A stretch of 64,000 nucleotides of DNA from Dyadobacter jiangsuensis. Its GTDB lineage: Bacteria > Bacteroidota > Bacteroidia > Cytophagales > Spirosomataceae. The translations under genes were made by a program, and so were the position numbers. This document shows, piece by piece, positions 46,701 through 55,200 of this stretch (positions are counted from its first letter, which is position 1; every line of letters begins with the position of its first letter). The notes beneath the pieces are model-generated. The model had not been told where the DNA came from and did no database searches. It saw only the letters and a program-made list of their open reading frames with translations. Where the stretch lies: assembly GCF_003014695.1 (NCBI RefSeq), contig NZ_PYAS01000010.1, positions 1 to 64,000 of the forward strand, written 5' to 3'.

Positions 46701-46851
46701 CCTCGGCGTCCGCGGCAAGGCTTCTGACGCTATTTTGCGGCATGCCGTTATCGTCCGTAAAATGCCGGACGCTATACCCCTTCTGGGAAAAAGTATTTTC
46801 CAAACAGAGAAATACGCAAATGAGAGTCAGTGGAACAACTAGCCTATTCAC
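43702..46851 (-). CDS. Beta-propeller sensor histidine kinase (HTCS-like, without output domains)
   Basis: A 1049-residue inner-membrane kinase: signal peptide (about 1-22), two periplasmic propellers of two-component-regulator repeats (about 25-690, such as DAEGFVWIATENGLARFDG, DKQGLLWIKMGDFLYRV, DGHGFFWIPTDKGLFQI), a Y_Y_Y domain (about 690-750) and a membrane helix (about 754-774). HisKA has its histidine near 830 (MTHDIQSPLN) and HATPase_c has GLGLLIVKE. Such sensors often bind glycan fragments. Unlike full hybrid systems it has no receiver or AraC domain; two LuxR-type regulators flank it instead. Start is GTG. Confidence 0.9.
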   Translation of the reverse strand: MNRLVVPLTLICVFLCLENTFSQKGYSVRHFTDDNGMPQNSVRSLAADAEGFVWIATENGLARFDGQRFNVFDKSFVGTTSNRFYMLSPSMNATGAGRPGQQKPGQEIYAAADYNQFVKIEHGIAKVDSLYYQNKIRTLSHFNNGNPHTLISVGIPTYLRDVARPSYYIIPDSYGEGKYYVIDSASVQLYHGERKLYQTAFATDTLPLWWNYFMLGDKLYYAGEGSKVLGINAQGARPVSIDGDMLRDNQYNGEFEGMKVFWNITSDQLFFYHRKKLYAVTETRKRGLTTRLVLDGYDLDEQVIQSVYRDPATETLFLGSPSKGLFVLTKQPFEALTSPEPDIANVYYATVPIRGMSILTAMGMVLGKDPVTGQTTTRKVPVLEGLYTGDKRSLFYDKQGLLWIKMGDFLYRVDVEANRVLYKLNFHTEIKHIYPDQNGKVWIATGTKGIYTLDPSEKDPQPKLVKEAIKGTYLQTLGDDMLVATTTGLYIFNRHSGGARLIKSTDGIYIKSLYVDNANRVWMTANGEGLLMYENNKLTRFPLDRNRYLGSPHCIVNDGHGFFWIPTDKGLFQIAVKDLLDYVRVPFDLFYLYHAKEEGFLTNEFNGGCQPCASTLSDGTISLPSLNGLIWFQPDKVITKVPSAGIVLDRILVNRQWLTGLGDTLVLPANPVQARFFFSTPYYGDAYNLNLSYALLDEGEPVQASDWIPIQSNDFSIVFSNLGHGRHTLLVRKVNGFGKDNHTIREICVIVPPLWYQTWWAKILFALAVAGGFYLYNSFRLRKISKEKARLEEIVAKRTESLNLALRDVEESKNEMGRQLHMLSRLLASMTHDIQSPLNYIMITSGSIPAMIDKGELGVVSEIGQVISNSSRRMSDLLRGLLDYIKVHVYGNSIQFENVALRQLVDNKYELFKTASEQKGNVFENEVPADLTVPSDAQMLAIMVHNLLDNAVKFTHNGTISVTATGDAGSGVIMYISNSGAGIPLHVIDIINTPDREEADGEMRPLGRKTGLGLLIVKEVAVLIDVKLHVSSEASQTCFTLQFNAARTV

Positions 46852-46938
46852 AGAAAACCGAAAAAGGAAACCTTGTCTGCATAGCCGGCGGGGTTGCGGA
46901 CTTTACCTCCCGAACTATTTCGTGAAAAATATACTGAA

Positions 46939-46968
46939 CAAATATAAATGCTGAAATTTTGTAAACAA
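46939..46968 (-). promoter_or_regulatory. Promoter of the propeller kinase, TTG-N19-TATATTTG
   Basis: On the minus strand, TTG (46968-46966) is followed after 19 bases by TATATTTG (46946-46939), an ideal Bacteroidota promoter. The start would be near 46935, giving an 84-base leader. The -33 element overlaps the edge of the CAAGCGTAG-N8-CTAC motif. Confidence 0.68.
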
Positions 46969-46986
46969 GCGTAGTATTAAAACTAC
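46966..46986. promoter_or_regulatory. Operator-like motif CAAGCGTAG-N8-CTAC, copy 2
   Basis: GTAG-N8-CTAC (46971-46986) preceded by CAAGC, as at 42988-43008. Its centre lies about 43-44 bases from the predicted kinase start, the same geometry as copy 1, and also upstream of the 47228 regulator promoter. Confidence 0.55.
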
Positions 46987-47019
46987 TACACAAGTAACCC
47001 AAATTAAATTAAACAATTA

Positions 47020-47049
47020 TTGCATGTTTTGAAATTAGTTCTAATTTTG
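47020..47049 (+). promoter_or_regulatory. Promoter of the second response regulator, TTG-N19-TAATTTTG
   Basis: TTG (47020-47022) and TAATTTTG (47042-47049) with a 19-base spacer. The start would be near 47053, leaving a leader of about 175 bases before the ATG at 47228, in which I see no ORF or clear structure. Confidence 0.6.
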
Positions 47050-47227
47050 CATACAACTAATTGATTAACAATGAATTACGTGTAGCTTTTCTTAAATGGC
47101 GATAGAAAAGATTCTATTCTTCATTTGCTTCAACGCTACAAAGACAAACGGGTTGGTTACTTAAATTTACCGCACGGGAACGGCATTCGGATCCCGTTGG
47201 GAAACCCTTTTATGACCCGTTTCGTAA

Positions 47228-47860
47228 ATGAAACACGTACTGCTTGTTGAAAACCATTCCATCGTAAGGCTTGCAACCCTTTTCATTATACGCGATGTGT
47301 TCCCGGCTGTCACTTCCTGGGAAACTGATAATTTTCCCGACGCCCTTCACATTGTTTCGACCCGAAGGCTCGACCTCATCGTCCTCGACATCAACATACC
47401 CGACGGCGAGGGCTTTCAGATGGTCGCGAAGATACGCCGGCTGCAACCCGAAGTAACCATCCTCGTGTTCTCGGATATCGACGAAGAGCTGTATGCGGTG
47501 CATTATCTCAAAGCAGGTGTAAATGGTTTTCTTTCCAAAACGTCATCCACGCCGGAGATTCGCATCGCCATTCTGAGTGTGCTTACGAATGGCCGCTACG
47601 TGAGTGAAATGGTGCAGCAGATCCTCCTTCGACGCAACATCACGCCCGGAATGCGGCAAAGCAATCCGCTCGCCGCACTTTCTCAACGTGAAATCGAAGT
47701 AATGGACCTGCTGCTCGAAGGTAAGTGGACAAAAGAAATCGCCACACTCCTGAATATCACCGGCAGCTCGGTAAGTACCTACAAACTGCGAATTTTCGAA
47801 AAACTGGGCGTCAATACGGTTATAGAGCTATACCAAAAGGTAAGCACGCTGAGGGAATAG
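47228..47860 (+). CDS. LuxR/NarL-type response regulator, paralogue
   Basis: A 210-residue response regulator with the same layout as the one at 43080: receiver with phospho-acceptor D54 (IVLDINIPDGEG), conserved lysine in FLSKTSSTPE, and LuxR HTH (LSQREIEVMDLLLEGKWTKEIATLL ... SSVSTYKLRIFEKL). The N-terminal acidic pair reads E8-N9; the second, normally aspartate, is asparagine, which may weaken Mg2+ binding and phosphorylation. It is divergent from the kinase gene with a long leader. A heptamer-repeat stem-loop follows its stop. Confidence 0.9.
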   Translation: MKHVLLVENHSIVRLATLFIIRDVFPAVTSWETDNFPDALHIVSTRRLDLIVLDINIPDGEGFQMVAKIRRLQPEVTILVFSDIDEELYAVHYLKAGVNGFLSKTSSTPEIRIAILSVLTNGRYVSEMVQQILLRRNITPGMRQSNPLAALSQREIEVMDLLLEGKWTKEIATLLNITGSSVSTYKLRIFEKLGVNTVIELYQKVSTLRE

Positions 47861-47869
47861 GCCTTGGGC

Positions 47870-47934
47870 TGACCGCTGACCACAAATCATAGTCGGCGGT
47901 CAGTGGTCGGCCGTTGGCGGTCAGCCACCAGCCA
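47870..47934. repeat. Heptamer-type inverted repeat between convergent genes
   Basis: GCTGACCGCTGACCAC faces GTGGTCGG...GGCGGTCAGC, built from the 7-bp family GCTGACC / GGTCAGC. It fills the spacer between the response regulator and the SelA-like gene and covers the latter's stop codon (47921-47923). Confidence 0.7.
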
Positions 47935-49198
47935 TCAACTCCTCCCGTAACCTCCGTGCAACGACTTTGTCTTCGCCGGGCTGCAACATCCAGGCCGTTA
48001 TGCGGATCAGGTTAGCTCCTTTCAATGAATCTTCCGTGGCCGGGTCAATGGAATCGGAGCCTGCCTGGTAGTAATACAGCGGCAATCCCGAGAAACCAGC
48101 CTCGATGGAGGGTGTACCGAACCGCAATTTATCGCGCAGCGCGCGGCCCGTCAGTTTTACAATGCTGTCGTCCCAGCTGATTGTCAGCGTCGGCGTGATG
48201 TTACCCAGTTCGGGGATCGTCACTTTGGTTGTAATGCCGGGCAGATCCTTCACCGCACTTTCAATGCGTGCAATTTGTGCTTCCCAAGCCTTCCATTCGC
48301 GGTCGTGGTCACCGGAAACAAACTTCTCAAGTGCCACATACATGCCCAGTATTTCCTCCTTGTTGACTTTATGCCCGCGTGCGACCGTGAATCCGCGTGG
48401 GGGCGCATTCAGTCGAGCTGCCGCGACGATGTCCTTGCGGCCCATCAGTATCCCCGCGCTCTGCGGGCCACGCATGGCTTTGCCTCCGGATATGAACACC
48501 ATATCGAAACCCATGTCGTTGAATTTCCAGAGGTTGGAAACAGGCGGAACGTCAGCAGCGATGTCGATGGAAGTAGGGATATTGTGTTTTTTGCCCAATG
48601 CCACCCATTCTTCGTGCTTGATCTGCCCGGCATGGGTCGTAATGTTCAGGAAATGGAGCAATGCTGTTTTTTCACTGATTGCCTTTTCCACGTCCTCGAC
48701 GGTCTCAACCTCCACCACGGTACAGCCCGTATTCAGGAAAGCATGATTGTAGCGCTCGTTATGGGATTTCTGGCAAATCACCTCCGATTTCATTCCGGTT
48801 CCTTCCAGATGCGGCAACTGCTCTACCTTGCGTACATCCAGGCCCGTGAGCACGCCCGCGAGGCCGAGTGTCATGCCCGAAAAAGCGCCGCAGGTCACCA
48901 TAGCCGCTTCCGAATGCACCAATTTGGCGATCTTCTCGCCTACCTTGTCCTGCACTTCATCGATCATACAAAAATGCCGGGAGGTGTTTTCGATCGTTTC
49001 CACGACCTCGTCATGCATGATACACCCCGACATATAAGTGAGCGTTCCGGCGGCATTGATAAACGAGCGGATGCCGAGCTCGGCAATAACATCCCTTTTC
49101 TTCTTCCGGGAAACTTGTTCAGCCCGCTCTCCGGAAACCGGAAGCGAGCCGATTAATGGCAATATGGTAAGGCTTTGAATAACTTTTCTGCGTTTCAT
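47921..49198 (-). CDS. Exported SelA-like PLP-dependent enzyme
   Basis: A 425-residue fold-type I PLP enzyme related to SelA and the DgaE-like ammonia-lyase group. It opens GIRSFINAAGTLTYMSGCIMHDEV, and the PLP lysine is in FISGGKAMRGPQSAG, with the DIAAD motif before it. The N-terminus MKRRKVIQSLTILPLIGSLP carries a twin-arginine-like signal, so it is probably exported folded with its cofactor. It is not true selenocysteine synthase by context. It is the last gene of the second Sus operon, suggesting a role in breaking down the imported amino compound. The frame extends to 49405, but that part is translated repeat DNA; ATG 49198 is the start. Confidence 0.82.
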   Translation of the reverse strand: MKRRKVIQSLTILPLIGSLPVSGERAEQVSRKKKRDVIAELGIRSFINAAGTLTYMSGCIMHDEVVETIENTSRHFCMIDEVQDKVGEKIAKLVHSEAAMVTCGAFSGMTLGLAGVLTGLDVRKVEQLPHLEGTGMKSEVICQKSHNERYNHAFLNTGCTVVEVETVEDVEKAISEKTALLHFLNITTHAGQIKHEEWVALGKKHNIPTSIDIAADVPPVSNLWKFNDMGFDMVFISGGKAMRGPQSAGILMGRKDIVAAARLNAPPRGFTVARGHKVNKEEILGMYVALEKFVSGDHDREWKAWEAQIARIESAVKDLPGITTKVTIPELGNITPTLTISWDDSIVKLTGRALRDKLRFGTPSIEAGFSGLPLYYYQAGSDSIDPATEDSLKGANLIRITAWMLQPGEDKVVARRLREELMAGG

Positions 49199-49244
49199 GG
49201 GTTCAGGTTTTGCTTGAAACGCAAGATACGGAATGTGGGGTATT

Positions 49245-49404
49245 TGACCGCCGACGGCTGACCGCCGATTGCCGATTGCCGATCGCCGATTGCAGACCAT
49301 AGACCATGGCCGGCCGTCTATCGTCCGTGGGTCGTTTACACGATGGGACTTATTTGCGATCGGCGGTCGGTCGTCAGCGGTCAGCGGTCGGCCATCAGCG
49401 GTCA
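49245..49404. repeat. Long inverted array of heptamer repeats
   Basis: 49245-49310 reads in exact 7-bp steps (TGACCGC CGACGGC, then TGACCGC, CGATTGC twice, CGATCGC, CGATTGC, AGACCAT twice, GGCCGGC). 49355-49404 carries the complementary series (GTCAGCG, GTCAGCG, GTCGGCC, ATCAGCG, GTCA). The ends pair almost fully, giving a potential stem of tens of base pairs. It fills the spacer between the IPT lipoprotein and the SelA-like gene, and its final TCA is the lipoprotein's stop codon. Confidence 0.85.
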
Positions 49405-50565
49405 CTTCCCTCCCTTCGGCACAATCCTGAAATTATCAAACGCCATATCACAGTCCAGGTCGCCGCCGCCGTGGAAAAGCAGGCGCGTGTAGTAGCCTTT
49501 GGCGCTAACGGCCAGTTTCGAGCCCGCGCTTTCATAGCTCGCGGCGATCTCGTCGAATGGTATCACCACCGTTTGCCATTGCCCTTTGGTATCATAAGGC
49601 GGCAGCCAGGTGTATTGGCTGTCATTAAAGCCGCTTGCTAGTCCTGCCGTGATTTTCAATACATTATTATTATAGGGCTTCATCGTATTAACTTCAAATT
49701 TCAGGAAGTAATTGGCAGGTTTCAGGATCGCCGAGTCGGGGATATTCTGGCTGATGGTTCCCATTGCATCCGGCGGACCACCGGCCACCTCTGTCCATTG
49801 CCATCCGCCGATCGCCTTTTTGACTCGGATATAGTTACCATTGATGGACGGCGGGTCCCCCGCGCCAGGCTTCGAAACCACAAATGCGGCGTTCCACCAG
49901 CCTGTGAACGGATCGCTGCTCAGGAAAATGTTGCGGTTGTCGCGAAACCAGAGGTCTGACTTCGTTTCACCGAATTTGGTCTTAATCGTCACAGGCCCCG
50001 GCTGAGCGCCCTCCGGCACGGTCACCTGTATTTCCTGATCCTTCACATTGACCAGCGTTCCCTGTTTCCCGCCTGCAAATGTCACGGTAAGTGGCTGGTA
50101 AAAGAAATCACCGCGGATCGTCGCGACGCCCCCGGCCGGGACATACTCGCTCAGCATCGCCGATATGAGCGGCTCGCTGATCTTCACCTCAAAGTTATGT
50201 TCGAGGATTTTACCGTTGGAGAAGACGATCCGCATTTTGTTCGTAATCTCATCCGGAATCTGCGTCGGCACTGATACCAGGATCGTCGTGCTCGTGATGT
50301 ATGTGGGCGTAAGGCTCGTACGCTGGTCGTTGAACCAGATTTCTTTCGCCCCCTGCAAATTTTCCCCTACAATGGCAATGAGATCACCCTGTCCCGCCCC
50401 GGTAAGCAAAGAATCGGCATCCTCCGGGTCGGTCACGCGGATAAAGTTGATCACCGGCTCCCCGTTGTTCGGAAGGTCATCCTTCTGACAGGAACAATTA
50501 AATGCCGCGATCAGCGCTAGCGCGGCCATTAACGACAGGTATTTGAGATTAAATGGTCTATTCAT
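49402..50565 (-). CDS. IPT/TIG-domain surface lipoprotein (glycan-binding SGBP-like)
   Basis: A 387-residue lipoprotein with the signal peptide ending in a cysteine near residue 25-27 (AAFNCSCQKDD). The first 200 residues form two IPT/TIG-like Ig folds (INFIRVTDPEDADSLLTGAGQGDLIAIVGENLQGAKEIWF; LISAMLSEYVPAGGVATIRGDFF). The C-terminal half (FTGWWNAAFV ... DCDMAFDNFRIV) is a carbohydrate-binding-module-like sandwich. This is the usual plan of surface glycan-binding proteins that follow SusD. ATG 50565 (MNRPFN) overlaps the region near the SusD stop. It likely captures the ligand for the SusC/D pair. Confidence 0.85.
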   Translation of the reverse strand: MNRPFNLKYLSLMAALALIAAFNCSCQKDDLPNNGEPVINFIRVTDPEDADSLLTGAGQGDLIAIVGENLQGAKEIWFNDQRTSLTPTYITSTTILVSVPTQIPDEITNKMRIVFSNGKILEHNFEVKISEPLISAMLSEYVPAGGVATIRGDFFYQPLTVTFAGGKQGTLVNVKDQEIQVTVPEGAQPGPVTIKTKFGETKSDLWFRDNRNIFLSSDPFTGWWNAAFVVSKPGAGDPPSINGNYIRVKKAIGGWQWTEVAGGPPDAMGTISQNIPDSAILKPANYFLKFEVNTMKPYNNNVLKITAGLASGFNDSQYTWLPPYDTKGQWQTVVIPFDEIAASYESAGSKLAVSAKGYYTRLLFHGGGDLDCDMAFDNFRIVPKGGK

Positions 50566-50582
50566 AAAAATGCCTGACAAAA

Positions 50583-52265
50583 TCATTTACGTTGATAATC
50601 GACCGCCGGTTTTTGCAAGTTGGGCGCCTGGCTGAGCTCTGCCGATGGGATCGGCAGCAGGAAATTGCCGCTGTTCGCATCTATTTTCCGCTCGGCTGTG
50701 GCCCACGCCGTTTTCGTGAAAGTCCAGGAAGTCGGATCGGGGAAGCGGTCGGGTTTGGTGAAGAAAAATCCCCGGTCCTGCGCATTCAAGATCGCGTATG
50801 CCTTGGTTGGATTGTAATAATGCAAACTCACCAGGTCATACCACGCCATTCCTTCCATCGCAAACTCGACGATCCGCTCTTTAAAGAGCTGGTCAAATGT
50901 AAGCGCCCCGGTAACAGGTGAAAGTCCGGCGCGGGTGTGCACCTGGTTGAAATACTGCAATGCCTTAGAGTCGGTAGTGGAAGCATTGTTACCCAAAACC
51001 GCCTCCGCATAGGTCAGGTACATCTCGGCCAGGCGCATCATGTAGGTATCGTGCCCGTAATTTTGCTGCGCGGCCTGCCCACCTACATCCACAGCTTTGC
51101 CGGTGATGTATTTCTTGATGGCGATAAAATTATTGTCGGTGCCCACAAACGGAAAGACCAGTTTCTGGCTCCCCCCGGGTATTGTCTGGGTTATTTCCGG
51201 ATAACTTGCACCCGGCAGCATGAATGTCGCTTTCAGCCGTTGGTCGACTGTCCGGCCTTGGAGCACCGTTTCTGAAACCGTTTTAATGCCCTCGTATTGC
51301 TGCATAACCCACCAGGTAGCTCCCTTATCGCCTCCCCAGCCATCGCCATTGGCAATATCAGGGCCATATGCCAGATACGCCGGAGTAGAATTTTGCGTCC
51401 CCCATGCACCAGGCGAATACACCCATTGCAGCGAAAACAGGGATTCCGCATTATTATCATATGGATACAGGAACAGGTTGCCGTACTTCGGCAGCAGTGA
51501 CGCCCCGCTGAGGGTTATCACGCGGTCCGCGTAATACTTCGCGCTATCCAGAAATACCTGGTTGCGCTGGCCCGAAGCATTCGCTTCCACTCCCGAGCGC
51601 GTGAGGTAAAAACGTGCCAGCATGCCTTCTGCCGACCATTTGGTAAGCCTTCCGACCCTTACCGGCTTTTCCGGCAAATCCTCGGCAATCTGTCGCATTT
51701 CGCTTGTAATGAATTTCCAGACACTCTTGGGCGTATTGCGCTGCACGGTCGTGTCCGACAGTAGCGTAAGGTTGTTCTCGATCACCGGCACCGCGCCCCA
51801 GTTCATCACCAGAAAGCGATAGGCCAATGCCCGCATAAACCGCGCTTCGGCCATCGCGTGCTTTTTGACGCCCTCCGACACCGACACCCCCGCATATTTC
51901 CGAATATTCTGAATCGCCAGGTTCGACTGTCCTACCACAATGAAAAACGACCGCCATGCCGATCCGTTTTCCGGCGTGTTCCCGGTGGTGTTGAAAAGCA
52001 CATTTCCCCTGTCGTTCCAAGCCGAAAACGCGGTACCTGCACGAAAATCGCCGAGATTATACGACGCCTTGTCGTTGTAATCGAACCAAACCTTGCTGTA
52101 CAGCAATGCCGTGCTGGCCAGCACCTGGTCGTCGGTCTGGTAGAACCCGGCATCCACAATGGCGTCTTTGGGCGGACGTTCCAGAAAATCTTCCGAGCAT
52201 GCACCGAGCAGCGCAAATGGAGCCAGGGCGATCAGCTTCGTGTAAATGTTTTTCACGTATTGCAT
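50583..52265 (-). CDS. SusD/RagB-type nutrient-binding lipoprotein
   Basis: A 560-residue lipoprotein with lipobox LLGAC (cysteine near residue 23) and the SusD opening SEDFLERPPKDAI. It has an N-terminal TPR-like helical part and the C-terminal SusD motifs (DTYMMRLAEMYLTYAEAVLG, LFKERIVEFAMEGMAWYDLV, LLPIPSAELSQAPNL). It binds the ligand with the adjacent SusC. It starts 12 bases after the SusC stop and is followed within 17 bases by the IPT lipoprotein, all in one operon. Confidence 0.95.
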   Translation of the reverse strand: MQYVKNIYTKLIALAPFALLGACSEDFLERPPKDAIVDAGFYQTDDQVLASTALLYSKVWFDYNDKASYNLGDFRAGTAFSAWNDRGNVLFNTTGNTPENGSAWRSFFIVVGQSNLAIQNIRKYAGVSVSEGVKKHAMAEARFMRALAYRFLVMNWGAVPVIENNLTLLSDTTVQRNTPKSVWKFITSEMRQIAEDLPEKPVRVGRLTKWSAEGMLARFYLTRSGVEANASGQRNQVFLDSAKYYADRVITLSGASLLPKYGNLFLYPYDNNAESLFSLQWVYSPGAWGTQNSTPAYLAYGPDIANGDGWGGDKGATWWVMQQYEGIKTVSETVLQGRTVDQRLKATFMLPGASYPEITQTIPGGSQKLVFPFVGTDNNFIAIKKYITGKAVDVGGQAAQQNYGHDTYMMRLAEMYLTYAEAVLGNNASTTDSKALQYFNQVHTRAGLSPVTGALTFDQLFKERIVEFAMEGMAWYDLVSLHYYNPTKAYAILNAQDRGFFFTKPDRFPDPTSWTFTKTAWATAERKIDANSGNFLLPIPSAELSQAPNLQKPAVDYQRK

Positions 52266-52277
52266 TTTTCGGCTGTT

Positions 52278-55200
52278 TTAGAAATCCAATCCCAAACTGA
52301 ATGTATAAACAGGGGTCAGCGGATAGCGTCCGTAATCGAGGCCAACCGCCTGATTGGCAGCGCTGGCATCTCTCGAAACATAGGCACCCACTTCGGGATC
52401 AAAACCCGAATAGCCGGTCAACGTGGCGACGTTCTGTGCGCCGACCGATAGCCTCGCTCCCCGGATAATTTTCTGGCGCGACACCAATGATACCGGCAAG
52501 TTGTAGGTCAACGAAATGTTTTTCAGCCGGATAAACGACCCATCCTCCACCCACTTATCGGTATGCCGTACGAAATTCCCGTTCGGGCCATTCGAGATAC
52601 GGGCCACGTCGGTGCCCGGGTTCGAGAGGGTCACGGTACCGTCGGTGTTTTTTACCGGTTTGGCATAGTCCATCGCATGCACCAGCAGGTTACGACTCAG
52701 GTTGATGTTGCTCGCATTGGTATTCAGCTTTCCCAGGAAATTGTATACATCATTGCCATAGGTGCTGGTCAGCAGAATACTCAGGTCGAAACCTTTGTAG
52801 GAAAATGTATTGGTAAAACCCGCGAACAGCTTTGGCCACGGGTTACCGATCACCGTCTGGTCGTTCTCGTTGATGATGCCGTCGCCGTTGACATCTTTGA
52901 ATTTTACATCCCCTACCCAGATATTATTTTCATTGATGGGCAGCTTTACCCCGTTGTTATCCACGGGCAACGCGCTCTTTTCGATTTCCTCCACCGATTG
53001 AAACAAACCTTCCTCCATATAGCCACGGAAAAGCCACGGCGCCTTGCCCACTTCCGAGCGCTGCGTCCAGTCTGCCAGCCACCACGACGTCCGGTCCACA
53101 AACGCCGCATCGGAATAGAATGATTTGATCTTCGTTTTAAAGCTGGATATGTTCAGATTGGATTCCCATTTAAACCCGCCGCGGTTGACATTGACGGTGT
53201 TGATCGTAAATCCCCAGCCTTTGTTCTGCAACGCACCGATATTGACCGTCGGCGCCCCCACAGCCCCCACCCCGTTGGTTCCCATGTACCAGGGCAATGG
53301 CTTTTCCATCAGCAGGTTGTCCGTATTTTTGATATAGTAATCGAATTCAAACTGAATGCGGTTTTGAAACAGCGCCAGATTGATTCCAAAGTTGTTCGTT
53401 TTGGTTTCTTCCCATTTCAGCCCGTCATTGGCATATTTGGTGGGTAGAAAGCCTGTGGTAGTGGGAGTCGTACCCGTACCCATGGGCGAGTAAATGCCGC
53501 CGCTGCCCTGGTTGCCGGTAATACCCGTTTCAAAGCGCAGTTTCAGCTCGCTGATAGCCGGCACATGAAAAAACGGCTCCTGCGAAACGCGCCACGCCGC
53601 GGATACCGATGGGAAAAAGCCCCATTTATTATCAGCACCAAAATTGGCCGAGCCATCGCGCCGGATGGTACCCATGAGGATGTAACGGTCTGCGAAATTG
53701 TAGTTCAGCCTTCCGAGGTACGATTCCATCGCCCATTCGCCCGATCCGCCCGAATTACTAGCGGTAAGCGCGTCACCTGCCGCCAGGTCGAGAATGTCGT
53801 TGGTAAGGAAGCCGGTCCGCCCTCCTGCGAGGTTCTTCCAGGTCGACTCCTGCGATTCATGGCTGAGCATAACGCTCACATTGTGCCTGCCAAACTGCCG
53901 GTTATATTCCAATAGCTGGTTCCAGTTCCAGTAGGTATTCACGCCCGAGCCGTTGGTGTAGGAAGCCGTTACATTTTGCGCCCAGCCGATTTTGTAGGTC
54001 GGGATATAGTAGGAAGAATTTGAAAAACCCAGGTTGGTATTGAATGAGGTCCTGAACTGCAGTCCTTTGGCAAGTCGCACACCGATGTTGAGCCCGCCCA
54101 GCAATTGCCTTCTTACCAGCTTATTAGTCGTCAGGTTAGCTATCGCAATGGGATTGACCGGCGCAAAGATATTCGCTCCATTGTTTTCATCGCCACCGCC
54201 CCAGCTACCATCGATATTTCGGACGGGCACCTGGGGGGTTAGCTGCAATGCATTCGAAATAATGTTTTCCTGGCTCGTCGTAAGATTATCGTTCGTTTGA
54301 TTAAAGCTGAGATTCGCCCCGATGCTCGCCCATTCGCGCGGTTTGTTGTCCAGGTTGAGCCGGAATCCATACCGGTTAAACCCTGACCCCAATGCTACGC
54401 CATCCTGTTTCAGGTATTCGCCGGATAAATAGTAGGTAGTGCGGTCATTGCCGCCGCTGAGGCTCAGCTGGTGTTTGTGCATCGGCGCATTTTTAAAAAG
54501 CTCCTTTTGCCAGTCGGTACCTTTCCCGAGCAGCGAAGGATCAAGGAATTCTTCCGGCGTTTCGCCTCCTGCCAGCTGATGGTATTCGCCCACCATTTGC
54601 GCATATTGTTGCAAATCCATCACTTTCAACGGCTTCGGAGGCGTTTGCAGGCTAAACTGATAGCCATATGCAATCTTTGTATCACCGGATTTCCCCCTTT
54701 TGGTGGTAATCAGCAGCACCCCGTTCGTTGCGCGGGAGCCATAAATGGCCGTGGCGGAAGGTCCTTGCAGTACCTCCACCGATTCGATATCGGCCGGGTT
54801 CAGGCCGGCCAGCGGGTTGGAAGAACTTTGCGCCCCGAACGACACCGATTGCCCCTGGATCTGTACGCCGTCGACCACGTATAAAGGTTCATTACTTCCG
54901 CTGATGGAGTTAATCCCGCGGATATTTACCGAAATACCGCCGCCCGGTTGCCCGGAGTTCTGCGTAATGTATACCCCCGCAGCACGCCCCTGAATCGCCT
55001 GCTCCAATGTCGTGTTGGTAGTGCGTGCAATATCTTTGGACGAAACGGAAGTCTGGGCGGTCGTCAGATCGGCCCGCTTCATCTCCCCGTAACCCACTAC
55101 TACCACTTCGTCCAACGCTTTGGTATCCACTTTCATGGCCACGTTCAGCTCTGATCGTGTGCCTACCTGGATTTCCTGCGACAGGTATCCCACGAAAGAG

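Noticed and set aside
49199-49405. N-terminal extension of the SelA-like protein
   Set aside because: These 69 codons translate the heptamer repeat array; the protein proper begins at MKRRKVIQ with a Tat-like signal.
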